Shown piece after piece: positions 9,192 to 19,990 of a stretch of 34,027 bases of DNA. A model generated the notes under the pieces. It ran no database searches. It saw only the letters and a program-made list of their open reading frames with translations, and was not told the DNA's origin. The first letter of the stretch is position 1, and each line of letters begins with the position of its first letter. This stretch comes from Rhodospirillales bacterium (lineage in GTDB: Bacteria > Pseudomonadota > Alphaproteobacteria > Rhodospirillales > Magnetospirillaceae), in the NCBI GenBank assembly GCA_014380005.1, contig JACMKT010000009.1:1-34027 (forward strand), written 5' to 3'. The position numbers and the translations under genes were made by a program.

Positions 9192-9204
9192 ATAATATAT
9201 TATA
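9192..9204 (-). promoter_or_regulatory. AT-rich palindrome with TATAAT, possible -10 for the channel gene
   Basis: A perfect 12-base palindrome (ATAATATATTAT) stands out in GC-rich DNA about 65 bases upstream of the channel start. Read on the minus strand, TATAAT falls at 9204–9199. I see no good -35 hexamer at the usual spacing, so it may be a promoter needing an activator, or simply an AT-rich site. Confidence 0.3.
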
Positions 9205-9256
9205 GGTTGCGGATAAATTGGCAGAGCACCCGGCAAGGGTAGAGCCGCCTCAGCGT

Positions 9257-9300
9257 AAAACCGTCAGAGCGGAGGCGGGATTTCTCCTCGCCTCCGGCTC
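9257..9300 (-). terminator. Terminator-like hairpin after nifJ
   Basis: On the minus strand, GAGC-C-GGAGGCG pairs with CGCCTCC-GCTC around an 11-base loop, 24 bases past the nifJ stop, and is followed by TGACGGTTTT. The stem has one bulged base. Position and T-run suit an intrinsic terminator separating nifJ from the channel gene. Confidence 0.6.
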
Positions 9301-9323
9301 GATTGAAAATGACAATTACCTCG

Positions 9324-12896
<3,573 letters not shown>

Positions 12897-13237
12897 TTTG
12901 CTCTGCCTACGGTTGTCGCCCACACTATGGTGCTATGACCTTAGTTTGGGTCAGGTCTGCCAAAGGTAAGCAGCATAGGCGTGGGCCGGGCACTCCTGCA
13001 AGACCGTTATGGGGGATGTTCGAGACCGTGCAGTAGTACTTAGGAATTAGTCTAGCTGGGATGTTAAGTTTTTATTTCATCTCGCTGATGCACAGCATTG
13101 TGCACCCGCAACGCGTAGATGTGGGGTGTCCTTTGTGGATATGGTTAGGTATTCGGTAGTGAACCTACAGCAAGGATTTGCCTTTAAAGGAATAAATGTG
13201 CCACACTGCAACTGGGGCTTTGTTACAGGAATTGCTT
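12897..13237. other. Intergenic region between divergent nifJ and the XRE regulator
   Basis: A 341-base gene-free stretch that must contain the promoters of both flanking genes. I see no convincing sigma-54 (GG-N10-GC) or FNR-type box ahead of nifJ. It holds one perfect 16-base inverted repeat (listed separately) and a 10-base palindrome CCTTTAAAGG at 13181–13190, just ahead of the regulator. It is less GC-rich than the genes around it. The apparent reading frames here have no coding character. Confidence 0.6.
13089..13104. promoter_or_regulatory. Perfect inverted repeat TGCACA-N4-TGTGCA, candidate operator
   Basis: Two exact six-base arms flank a four-base spacer about 135 bases upstream of the XRE regulator and about 190 bases from nifJ. 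The geometry suits a dimeric helix-turn-helix protein. Autoregulation by the adjacent XRE protein is one possibility; nothing in the sequence proves the binder. Confidence 0.45.
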
Positions 13238-13720
13238 ATGACTGCTACCGCCAAACTGGCCGAAAATCTTGTCACTCGTCGTCACTCCAGCCGTGGCCGT
13301 ACGGCCTCGGGCAAACCCAACCCCGTCGATGTCCATGTGGGCGCGCGCGTCCGTTTGCGTCGTACCCTTCTGGGCATGAGCCAGGAAAAGTTGGGCGAGG
13401 CCTTGGGCCTGACGTTCCAGCAGGTGCAGAAGTACGAACGTGGCGCCAACCGCGTGGGCGCGTCCCGTTTGTTCGATCTGTCGCGCGTGCTGGACGTTCC
13501 GGTGAGCTTCTTCTTCGACGACATGTCGGGCGAAGTGGAAGCGTTGTCGCCGCGCCTGATCTCGGGCCTGACCGAGGAGCCTGCAAGCTTCGAAGCCGAC
13601 CCGTTGACCAAGCGTGAGACTCTGGAACTGGTCCGCGCTTACTATCGTATCACTGACCCGCAAGTGCGCCGTCGCGTGCTTGACCTCGCCAAGGCCCTGG
13701 GGGCCGTGTCCGAGGGTTGA
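13238..13720 (+). CDS. XRE-family transcriptional regulator
   Basis: A 160-residue protein. A lambda-repressor-like helix-turn-helix spans about 36–92: VRLRRTLLGMSQEKLGEALG followed by 'TFQQVQKYERGANRVGASRL' and the hydrophobic core 'LDVPVSFFF'. This form, with a basic N-terminal tail and an acidic/helical C-terminus of about 60 residues, is common in alphaproteobacteria. The ATG at 13238 has AGGAA eight bases upstream; an in-frame upstream extension to 13196 lacks a site. It converges on the luxI operon and shares a strong bidirectional hairpin with it. A link to quorum sensing is inference from position only. Confidence 0.88.
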   Translation: MTATAKLAENLVTRRHSSRGRTASGKPNPVDVHVGARVRLRRTLLGMSQEKLGEALGLTFQQVQKYERGANRVGASRLFDLSRVLDVPVSFFFDDMSGEVEALSPRLISGLTEEPASFEADPLTKRETLELVRAYYRITDPQVRRRVLDLAKALGAVSEG

Positions 13721-13739
13721 GGCTGGTGACTTGGTGAAC

Positions 13740-13780
13740 TGCACGCGGCTCCACCTGGGGAGGTGGGGCCGCGTGCATTT
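13740..13780. terminator. Strong bidirectional terminator hairpin
   Basis: TGCACGCGGC pairs exactly with GCCGCGTGCA, and inside it a T·G pair then CCACCT pairs with AGGTGG around a GGGG loop: 17 pairs in all, with TTT on the plus strand. It lies 19 bases after the XRE stop and 17 bases from the stop of the convergent 61-residue gene, so it can end both transcripts. The minus-strand tail is not T-rich. Confidence 0.75.
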
Positions 13781-13797
13781 CCAAGCCATGGTCACGC

Positions 13798-13983
13798 TCA
13801 GGCCCGCGCGCGCAGTTGGATGACGTTGCTTTTAGGAGCAACTTCCGGGCGCTTCGCCGGCTTGGCGTCTTCCAGGGACAGCCGCGCCACTTCGACCAGA
13901 TAACCGGTCTCGGGATAGCCCGCCTTGTAGCATTCGGACTGCAGGTAATAGAGGGCGATCTCGATTTCTTTGGCCGTCGACAT
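13798..13983 (-). CDS. Small conserved-looking protein downstream of luxI
   Basis: A 61-residue protein starting 12 bases after the luxI stop, with an excellent GGAGG site upstream of its ATG, so it is probably co-transcribed and well translated. The first half (to about 37) is a predicted amphipathic helix region with several Tyr and one Cys ('ALYYLQSECYKAGYPETGYL'); the tail is basic with Pro/Lys/Arg. No signal peptide or membrane segment. I do not recognise a family. Its place in the operon suggests a function tied to AHL signalling. Confidence 0.75.
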   Translation of the reverse strand: MSTAKEIEIALYYLQSECYKAGYPETGYLVEVARLSLEDAKPAKRPEVAPKSNVIQLRARA

Positions 13984-13995
13984 TGTTTGTCCTCC

Positions 13996-14625
13996 TTAAG
14001 CAGCTTGCTGCATGGGATACTGGGCAGCTCGCCCAACCAAGCCGCCATTGCGGCGGATGTCCGCCAGACCCTGGCGGCTCACTTCGAATTCCACTGCCAA
14101 CGCGATGCAGTTGCCGATGCGGCGCGGCTTGCCGATGCGGCGCATGACGCAACCGGCGCGGCGCAGGATGCGTTCGATGCGCACGTCCATGACGGCCACC
14201 ATGTGAGTGACGCCGTAATCCAGACCCACTTCATGGATGCCGGCCACCAGCGAATAGGTGATGGCGTTGATGTTGCCGGCGCCCAGATCGGCTTCGTTTT
14301 CCATATCGATGCCGAAGCGGCTGACTTCCCAAACCTGCGACTTGGCCGGGATCGGCTCTTCCGCCAGATCGGGGAAGATGTCGCGGATCATGTTGGGGCC
14401 GGTGGTGGGCAGTAGGCGGACAGTGCCGACCACGTCGCCCGACTGGCCGTGATAGGCCAGATAGATGGGCTGCTCGTCGTCGAAATGGTCACGCTCCATG
14501 CCGTTGTGGCTTTGAACTTCCCAATCCAGGCGTTCTTTGAACACCCGGTGGCGCAAGCTGTAGATGGAGTTCAGCACTTGCTTTGAAGGATGGAAGTATT
14601 CCGCGCCGTATACGCCAAGACCCAT
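13996..14625 (-). CDS. luxI: LuxI-family acyl-homoserine-lactone synthase
   Basis: A 209-residue protein, usual family length. The conserved catalytic and SAM/acyl-ACP binding positions are all visible: R25, F29 and W35 in 'SLRHRVFKERLDWEV', D46 and D49 in 'DHFDDE', R70 in 'VVGTVRLLP', and E100 and R103 in 'VWEVSRFGID'. The enzyme makes N-acyl-homoserine lactone from S-adenosylmethionine and an acyl carrier; the acyl chain cannot be read from sequence. The Shine-Dalgarno is an unusual run of eight G residues (minus strand, 14638–14631) placed six bases before the ATG. The luxR gene lies upstream on the same strand, 206 bases away, with notable inverted repeats between. Confidence 0.95.
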   Translation of the reverse strand: MGLGVYGAEYFHPSKQVLNSIYSLRHRVFKERLDWEVQSHNGMERDHFDDEQPIYLAYHGQSGDVVGTVRLLPTTGPNMIRDIFPDLAEEPIPAKSQVWEVSRFGIDMENEADLGAGNINAITYSLVAGIHEVGLDYGVTHMVAVMDVRIERILRRAGCVMRRIGKPRRIGNCIALAVEFEVSRQGLADIRRNGGLVGRAAQYPMQQAA

Positions 14626-14671
14626 GGGTGCCCCCCCCGATGATCGGTTTCGATGGGGCTATTGGTGCCTT

Positions 14672-14700
14672 GTTCTGCGCGTTTTGGGTGCTAGCAGAAC
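14672..14700. promoter_or_regulatory. Inverted repeat GTTCTGC-N15-GCAGAAC upstream of luxI
   Basis: Two exact seven-base arms 47–75 bases upstream of the luxI ATG, where an activator or repressor would bind. The span of 29 bases is longer than a classic 18–20-base lux box. A second 11-base palindrome (CCGAT-G-ATCGG) lies at 14637–14647, touching the ribosome-binding region. Candidate sites for the adjacent LuxR, unproven. Confidence 0.4.
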
Positions 14701-14726
14701 TAATAGGTTGCGTGCGGGTATGCCAA

Positions 14727-14772
14727 TGGAGATAATCCGGCGGACGGCTTGCCGTCCGCCGGATTATCTCCA
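14727..14772. repeat. Perfect 22-bp inverted repeat with 2-base centre, between luxR and luxI
   Basis: The arm at 14727–14748 is exactly complementary to 14751–14772 with only TT between: a near-complete 46-base palindrome. It lies about 60 bases past the luxR stop and about 100 bases before luxI. It has no T-run, so it is not a standard terminator, though as RNA it would form a very stable hairpin. Confidence 0.95.
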
Positions 14773-14831
14773 CGGATTCAACGATTTAGGGGGATTTGTG
14801 GGTGCCCGTCACCGGGCAGGGGCGCCCCGTA

Positions 14832-15566
14832 TTAGGGGTTGATGATGCCCATCATGACCGCTTTGACGATGGCGTGCGGACGGGAATAGACCTCCAGCTT
14901 CCGCATGGCGTTCTGCATGTGGAAGTTCACCGTCGCCTCGGAGACGGCCAGGATCTCGGAAATTTCCCACGAGCTTTTGCCCAGTGCCGACCACAGCAGG
15001 CATTCCCGCTCACGCGACGTGACCGAGACCTTGGGGCTTTCGTCGCTGATGAACTTCTCGGCCACATGGGCGTGGTAGTACAGCGAGATCAGGTGCAACT
15101 GATGCTGATGGGTCCGCATCATGGTGTCGAACTGGCGCGGCGTGGCGTCCACGGCGACGCTGACCAGACCGAATTCACCGCCGGCGGCATGGATGGGGAT
15201 GGCTGCACCCTGGCACAGTCCCATCTCCGCCGCTTCATTGAGGAACCGCTTCTGACGCGGGTTCATCTGCTTGCGGTGCTCGCGGGTGCCCCAATGCATG
15301 GGGGTGCTGCGCGACGGCGCGTCCTGCATCACCGGATCGATTTGCAGGTAGTTGTTGTTGTCGTAATGCTCGACCCACGGCTGCGGGTAGGTGGTGATGA
15401 AGAAGGGCTTGCCGCGCGGGCCGGCATTGCGGAAGCGCAGGCCCAGATAGGCGTAATGGCCGACATCCAGGCAATGCAGGGTCTTGGTGAACAGTTCGCG
15501 CGCACTTTCCACCGTTGTCACGGTGGTCAGCCCGGCTATGAAGTCGTCCACTAAGTGTTCTTGCAT
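14832..15566 (-). CDS. luxR: LuxR-family AHL-responsive transcriptional regulator
   Basis: A 244-residue protein. Residues about 15–165 are an autoinducer-binding domain with the conserved W64, Y68, D77 and P78 in 'PWVEHYDNNNYLQIDPVM'. Residues about 180–238 are a GerE-type helix-turn-helix: 'VTSRERECLLWSALGKSSWE' then 'VSEATVNFHMQNAMRKL'. It should bind the AHL made by the neighbouring LuxI and control target promoters. The ATG at 15566 with AGGTGG upstream gives a start typical of the family; an in-frame upstream start would add 20 atypical residues. Gene order luxR then luxI on one strand. Confidence 0.95.
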   Translation of the reverse strand: MQEHLVDDFIAGLTTVTTVESARELFTKTLHCLDVGHYAYLGLRFRNAGPRGKPFFITTYPQPWVEHYDNNNYLQIDPVMQDAPSRSTPMHWGTREHRKQMNPRQKRFLNEAAEMGLCQGAAIPIHAAGGEFGLVSVAVDATPRQFDTMMRTHQHQLHLISLYYHAHVAEKFISDESPKVSVTSRERECLLWSALGKSSWEISEILAVSEATVNFHMQNAMRKLEVYSRPHAIVKAVMMGIINP

Positions 15567-15722
15567 CAACCGCACCCACCTGAAGAGGTTGCTCCTAAAG
15601 TGTAGTGCGTGTGGGGCTTTGAACAAAACGGATTTATTCGAATGGTCGTCGCAAATGGCAGCCGATACGAAATGAACGGCAACTGAAAATCACAGTTTTG
15701 GTGTATGTTCGTCTATTGGTAA

Positions 15723-17054
15723 TTACGCGCCAGCGCAATACACATTGATCGTCGTGCCGTCGGTATCCTGACGGATCGCAGTGTCGGGCACGAAAACACG
15801 GAAAAGGGTCCCCCGTCCCACCCGCGACGTCACGTCCATGTGAAAGCCCAGCGTGTTGGCAAGCTTCTTGGCGATGGACAAACCCAGGCCCAGGCCCTCC
15901 GAGCGGTCGCGCTGGGGATTGCCGATTTGGAAGAACGCCTCCCAGATGTCGGGCAGGTGCTCGGCGGCGATGCCCTGGCCGGAATCCCACACCTCGATGA
16001 CGGCACAGCCCGCGCGGCGACGGCAGCGCATGATCACGCCGCCGCGATCGGTGTAGCGCAGGGCGTTGGTCAGCAGGTTGCGCAAGATGCGTTCCAGCAT
16101 GGCCCGGTCGGTGTGCACGGTGAGGTCCGTCGGCAGGCAGGCGAAGTAAAGGCCCTTGGCGATGGCTTGGGGGGCCACTTCCTTGGCCAGCCCGGTGAAG
16201 CAGGAGGCGAGCGAAACCTCGCTCAATGACGGCGCCGTGGTGCCGGCTTCGATGCGGGCCACATCGAACAGCGACGTCAACAGGCTCTCGGCGCTGGCGA
16301 GGCCCTGGCAGGCGCGCTGGATCAGCGATTCGTTCTCGGTTCCGGCCAGCTTGGCTGACAGCACGTCGATGAACAGCCGCAACGCTTGCAAGGGCTGCCG
16401 CAAATCGTGGCTGGCCGAGGCGAAGAAGCGCGAACTGGCGCGCGACGCCATCTCTATGGCTTGCTGGGCACGCTGGGCTTCGGCCTGCGCTCGTTGGCTG
16501 CGCTCCAATTCCTCCAGCAAGCGTTTTTGCTTCAGTCCCAGATCGGCAATGTTGGCAGCCAGCATTTCCAGGAAGCGCAGGCCTTTATTGACGAAGTCTT
16601 CGGAAAACACCGGGACCTCGTCCAGGGCGCGCAGGTAGTTGTCCTCGTCGAAACCGAATCTTTGGGCGCGCTGACGGAAGGCTTCGCGGTCAGGCGGCGC
16701 CAGCAGGAATTGGCCGGTGAACAGATTGACCAGATGGTCGCCATCGATCACCACCGGAATGGCCACATCCACCAACCCATTGAGGCATTCATATAGCCCC
16801 GCCTGGCCGCAGCCGACCGAGTGCGCCAACACGGTGTCGCTTTTCACGCAATATTCGGCGGTTTCGGGGTGGGTGCGGTGATAGTCCAGGCAAATGCGCT
16901 TCCAGCCGGCGCCGACAATGGCCCCATCGCTGGTGCGCAGCAGATTTCCCGTCACATCGGTAAGCGTCGAAGGGATGCCGGTCACATCGTAGAAAGCCTG
17001 CATCAGCGCCTTGATCTGGTTCAAGTCGACCAACTGGGCAAATTCATGGGACAT
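15723..17054 (-). CDS. PocR-domain sensor histidine kinase
   Basis: A 443-residue protein. Residues about 6–168 match a PocR ligand-binding domain (start '[20 protein letters not shown]', with Cys near 55, 69, 82 and 90). A coiled linker at about 175–205 leads to the HisKA helix with the phospho-acceptor H216 in '[17 protein letters not shown]'. The ATPase domain shows the N box '[10 protein letters not shown]', G1 'WDSGQGI' and G2 '[10 protein letters not shown]'. No membrane segment is seen, so it senses a cytoplasmic small molecule. No response regulator is adjacent; its partner is unknown. ATG at 17054 is chosen; TTG at 17060 would add two residues. It is divergent from an AraC regulator and upstream of luxR on the same strand, 156 bases away. 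Confidence 0.9.
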   Translation of the reverse strand: MSHEFAQLVDLNQIKALMQAFYDVTGIPSTLTDVTGNLLRTSDGAIVGAGWKRICLDYHRTHPETAEYCVKSDTVLAHSVGCGQAGLYECLNGLVDVAIPVVIDGDHLVNLFTGQFLLAPPDREAFRQRAQRFGFDEDNYLRALDEVPVFSEDFVNKGLRFLEMLAANIADLGLKQKRLLEELERSQRAQAEAQRAQQAIEMASRASSRFFASASHDLRQPLQALRLFIDVLSAKLAGTENESLIQRACQGLASAESLLTSLFDVARIEAGTTAPSLSEVSLASCFTGLAKEVAPQAIAKGLYFACLPTDLTVHTDRAMLERILRNLLTNALRYTDRGGVIMRCRRRAGCAVIEVWDSGQGIAAEHLPDIWEAFFQIGNPQRDRSEGLGLGLSIAKKLANTLGFHMDVTSRVGRGTLFRVFVPDTAIRQDTDGTTINVYCAGA

Positions 17055-17190
17055 GGGCAAGTTCCAGGGGAGGCTAAAGATGTGGGGGAAAACAATCTAA
17101 AATGCACGTTACTCCCGAGCGCATGCAACATTTTCGTCCGCAACTTTACTGAGGTTCGCTGACCCGGATGTGTACAATTTAAAGAATTAT

Positions 17191-17234
17191 ATGGCTGTGG
17201 ACATATTCCCTACATGCGTGTCATACGTGTCCAT
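17191..17234. promoter_or_regulatory. Candidate operator between the kinase and AraC genes
   Basis: TGGACA at 17198–17203 is the exact complement of TGTCCA at 17228–17233, and a related direct copy, CGTGTCAT, lies at 17217–17224 next to CGTGTCCAT at 17226–17234. A mix of direct and inverted copies just upstream of an AraC-family gene fits AraC-type half sites and autoregulation, but the spacing of nine bases is not the classic helical turn. Confidence 0.35.
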
Positions 17235-17279
17235 GGCTAGACTTATAGCATAAAAAGTCTTGTTTTAAGGGTGGGGCGA

Positions 17280-18356
17280 ATGGGGGTCGTCACAGGTCGC
17301 TATGATCTTTATGACAAGGATTGTGAGCAAGGGCGGCTCCTAACGGTCAATTTCACCACCGCCCATGTGCAGCCGCCGGATCGTATCGGGGCGTGGCGCC
17401 AGACCATTGGGGTCTTGTTCGATACTACGCCGGTCTCGGCGAACACCTTCTCCGCGACCATGACCGCTCATCATTTCGGTTCATTCATCCTTTGTCACAG
17501 CCGGGTGGACGGCGCCCGTTACGTGCGCACCACCGAGAGAACCCAGTGGTGCGATCTGGACCATTATGTGATCCATGTCCCCCTGCATCAGCCCGTCATG
17601 TTCGGCAGCGGCCTGCGGGTGCGCCCCATGGATGTGGGGGTGCTCGATCTGTCGTGTTCCGCCGATTTCGTGGCGGCGTCGGGCGAGGCCATCACTGTGC
17701 TGCTGCCCAGAAGCGCCCTTTCGCCGCTGTTGAAAAACCCCTGCCACCAGCATGGCCGTGTGTTGCCGCGGGAAACCCCGGCGGGCGCCGTTCTGGCCCA
17801 GCATGTCATGACCCTTGCCCGCGAGGCGCCGAGGCTCGGCATGTACGAGGCCTCCGCCTTCTCCAGCGCCACCACCGGCTTGGCCGCCACCTGCCTGGGG
17901 CTGGGCGCGGATAGCGGCACGCTCACCACCGTTTTGGGCCAGCAGGACTTTGGCCACCGGCTGCGCGTTCATCTCGAGCAGAACCTGCATCGCGAAACCC
18001 TGACGCCGGACTCCATCATCAAGGATCTGAGCATCTCGCGCAGCCAGCTCTATCGGCAATTCGAGCGGTTCGGCGGGGTGCAGCATTACATCCGGCAGCG
18101 CCGCCTGCGCCGTTGCCTGCTCGCCATTTGCAACCCGACCCTTGCCGGCCAGCGCATTGCCGATATTGCCTACAACCATGGCTTCACCGACGAGGCCCAT
18201 TTCAGCCGCCTGTTCCGCCAGACCTTCGGCCTGTCGCCACGGGCGGCGCGCATGGCGGTGCAACAGGGCGACGATTCCGTGCTGGCCGCCTTGGTCCCCC
18301 AATCCCCCGACGCGTCCCCCTTCGCCCATTGGGTGCGGGAATTGACGGTGGCTTAA
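17280..18356 (+). CDS. AraC-family transcriptional regulator
   Basis: A 358-residue protein. The N-terminal 190 residues look like the AraC-binding-like domain that senses a small molecule in NitR/FeaR-type regulators. The C-terminal 100 residues carry the two helix-turn-helix motifs: 'DSIIKDLSISRSQLYRQFER' and 'IADIAYNHGFTDEAHFSRLF', ending in 'FGLSPRAAR'. ATG at 17280 is preceded by AAGGGTGGGG; a GTG at 17271 would add three residues. Divergent from the PocR kinase, so the pair may respond to related signals. A hairpin with five T residues follows the stop. Confidence 0.92.
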   Translation: MGVVTGRYDLYDKDCEQGRLLTVNFTTAHVQPPDRIGAWRQTIGVLFDTTPVSANTFSATMTAHHFGSFILCHSRVDGARYVRTTERTQWCDLDHYVIHVPLHQPVMFGSGLRVRPMDVGVLDLSCSADFVAASGEAITVLLPRSALSPLLKNPCHQHGRVLPRETPAGAVLAQHVMTLAREAPRLGMYEASAFSSATTGLAATCLGLGADSGTLTTVLGQQDFGHRLRVHLEQNLHRETLTPDSIIKDLSISRSQLYRQFERFGGVQHYIRQRRLRRCLLAICNPTLAGQRIADIAYNHGFTDEAHFSRLFRQTFGLSPRAARMAVQQGDDSVLAALVPQSPDASPFAHWVRELTVA

Positions 18357-18362
18357 AGCCAT

Positions 18363-18385
18363 TTGGGACGCTCGTCCAAGTTTTT
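18363..18385 (+). terminator. Rho-independent terminator of the AraC gene
   Basis: TTGG(G)AC pairs with GTCCAA around GCTC with one bulged G, followed by G and TTTTT. It begins seven bases after the AraC stop codon. Confidence 0.65.
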
Positions 18386-18388
18386 GGA

Positions 18389-18422
18389 ACGGGCGCCCCG
18401 TGACCTGCGCCCGTATTCGGGC
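18389..18422 (+). other. Two mutually exclusive hairpins upstream of the DUF2589 cluster
   Basis: ACGGGCGC (18389–18396) pairs exactly with GCGCCCGT (18407–18414). The second arm overlaps GCCCG (18409–18413), which pairs with CGGGC (18418–18422) around TATT. Only one stem can form at a time. This looks attenuator-like, but it is 112 bases ahead of the first gene and may lie before the promoter. Confidence 0.4.
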
Positions 18423-18533
18423 AATATGCGTCGGTTGAAACAACCTGTGGCTGACGATATCTGGCGATAATGCGACTTTTACAAAGTATGCAATCGCAAA
18501 GCTCGGCAGCGACTATGGAATGAGGAGCGCTCC

Positions 18534-19037
18534 GTGGCGAACCTGTCCCTCCACCATTTGATCCAAAGCATCGCCGGCGCGGTGGCTGAAGCGCAGGACA
18601 AAATCCAGCGCTTTCAGATTTCCACCGTGCGGCAATATTTCGACGAGAACAACCGCCCCGTGAGTGTCGATGTCCGGCTTCCGTCGCTGTCCCAGGGCGC
18701 GACCGAGGAGGACGAGCGGATGGTCCGCGTGCCGCTGTTGTCCCTTGTCTCCCCCCGGCTGCTTGGCATCAAGGATGTGGAAATCTCCTTCGAGGTGGCC
18801 TTGAACGGACAGGAAGAGCCCTTGAGGCAGGGCGACCAGCCGGACCCGTCCGCCAGCGCCGGTGACGGAGAGCCGACCGCGTGGCCCATGGAGTCGCACA
18901 CGCCTTTGAGCGTCGATCTCGGCGCTCGCCGCAACGGTGACGCCGGGTCAATGGCCCGTCTCACCCTCCGGGTCGAGAGCCAACCGCCATCCGAGGGGAT
19001 GGCGCGGCTGATCCAACACCTCGACAAAATGGTCTAA
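18534..19037 (+). CDS. DUF2589-like protein A (short, diverged paralogue)
   Basis: A 167-residue soluble protein starting at GTG, directly after the palindrome GGAGCGCTCC (18524–18533) whose left half is the Shine-Dalgarno. It aligns with the next gene: 'VRVPLLSLVSPRLLGIKDVE' matches 'LEVPMLAIVKVPNLSINKVD', both followed by a beta strand 'ISFEV'/'ITFDM', and both end in a P-S/M-EG-AR-LI/LD motif. The middle (about 100–130) is acidic and Pro/Ser-rich instead of structured. The function of DUF2589 proteins is unknown to me. First gene of a seven-gene run. Confidence 0.75.
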   Translation: MANLSLHHLIQSIAGAVAEAQDKIQRFQISTVRQYFDENNRPVSVDVRLPSLSQGATEEDERMVRVPLLSLVSPRLLGIKDVEISFEVALNGQEEPLRQGDQPDPSASAGDGEPTAWPMESHTPLSVDLGARRNGDAGSMARLTLRVESQPPSEGMARLIQHLDKMV

Positions 19038-19058
19038 CTGCTACCAGGAGTTCGTCTT

Positions 19059-19682
19059 ATGGCTAATTTCTCGATGGGCGATCAATTCCGCGGCCTGCCC
19101 ATGGGCGATCTGATCGGCGGTCCGCTCACTGCGGCCTGTGACGCTCAGATTCGTCTGGCCAATGCTACTGCCGATTTCATCAAGGTCATCGGCTTCCTGC
19201 CGCCGGCCCCCGGTGGCACCGATGGCGCCGCCGTGGGTGACGTCCGCAAGGTCATGTTCCGTTTCGACCGCCCGGCCCAGGGCGCCGCGGTCGATTCCTC
19301 CACCGGCGCCATGCCCATGGAGACCGTGGAACTGGAAGTTCCCATGCTGGCCATCGTCAAGGTGCCGAACCTGTCCATCAACAAGGTCGACATCACCTTC
19401 GACATGGAGGTCAAGAACTCCGAACAGTCGAAGGAATCCTCCGACGCCGCCGCCACCCTCGAGGCGGAAGCCAAGGTGGGCTGGGGCCCGTTCAGCGCCA
19501 CGGTGAAGATCTCGGGTTCGGTTTCCTCGCACAAGGAAAACACCCGGTCCAGCGACCAGTCGGCCAAGTACCACGTGGAAGTCCACGCGGTGGATGACGG
19601 CATGCCGGAAGGCTTGGCCCGTGTGCTTGATCTGATCGGCCAGTCGGTCGGTCCCAAGCAGGTCACCAAGGTCGCAGCGTAA
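19059..19682 (+). CDS. DUF2589 family protein B
   Basis: A 207-residue soluble protein with the family-typical opening 'GLPMGDLIGGPLTAACDAQI' and 'LANATADFI', then an antiparallel-beta middle ('METVELEVPMLAIVKVPNLS', 'INKVDITFDMEV') and a low-complexity Ser/Lys stretch near 150–175. The C-terminus ends in 'GMPEGLARVLDLIGQSV', shared in form with protein A. AGGAG precedes the ATG, 21 bases after gene A. The two paralogues probably form a hetero-oligomer (inference). Confidence 0.85.
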   Translation: MANFSMGDQFRGLPMGDLIGGPLTAACDAQIRLANATADFIKVIGFLPPAPGGTDGAAVGDVRKVMFRFDRPAQGAAVDSSTGAMPMETVELEVPMLAIVKVPNLSINKVDITFDMEVKNSEQSKESSDAAATLEAEAKVGWGPFSATVKISGSVSSHKENTRSSDQSAKYHVEVHAVDDGMPEGLARVLDLIGQSVGPKQVTKVAA

Positions 19683-19720
19683 GCTAACGGTTAAAGGCTT
19701 TTCCGGGGAGGTGGCTCATC

Positions 19721-19990
19721 ATGTTCGACTTGACGGACGTAGGATATGTGAAGCGCATCGTGGTCGGCAGCACCGACCCGGAAAAGCTTTCTTCCGAAGA
19801 AGCGGTCCAGGCGGAAGCCGCCCTGTTGAACCGCTGCCTGTCGGAAGCGCCGCGTGGACGCATCATCGGCGTCGAGAAGAATTTCGCCGTGCTCAACATC
19901 GGTGAACATCAGGTCGTGCTGCAGGCCATGACCTATCACGTCGGGTTCGCGCGCAAGCCCTATTGGCTTGACGACAGCGGAGTGAAGTGA
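19721..19990 (+). CDS. Small protein of unknown function
   Basis: An 89-residue acidic, soluble protein with a strong GGGGAGG site. Predicted two helices ('SSEEAVQAEAALLNRCLSEA') then beta strands ('GRIIGVEKNFAVLNIGEHQV'). The phrase 'YHVGFARKPYWLDD' near the C-terminus is distinctive. I do not recognise a family. Its stop overlaps the start of the next gene by one base, suggesting coupled translation. Confidence 0.8.
   Translation: MFDLTDVGYVKRIVVGSTDPEKLSSEEAVQAEAALLNRCLSEAPRGRIIGVEKNFAVLNIGEHQVVLQAMTYHVGFARKPYWLDDSGVK

Noticed and set aside
13126-13617. 163-codon plus-strand frame across the XRE gene start
   Set aside because: It overlaps the clearly recognised HTH gene in another frame and has no domain.
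14803-14829. Hairpin TGCCCG-TCAC-CGGGCA plus palindrome GGGGCGCCCC as a luxR terminator
   Set aside because: Stem is short and no T-run follows on the minus strand; it may only contribute to RNA folding.
18435-18471. TTGAAA and GATAAT as a promoter for the DUF2589 cluster
   Set aside because: The 25-base spacing between them is too long for a sigma-70 promoter.
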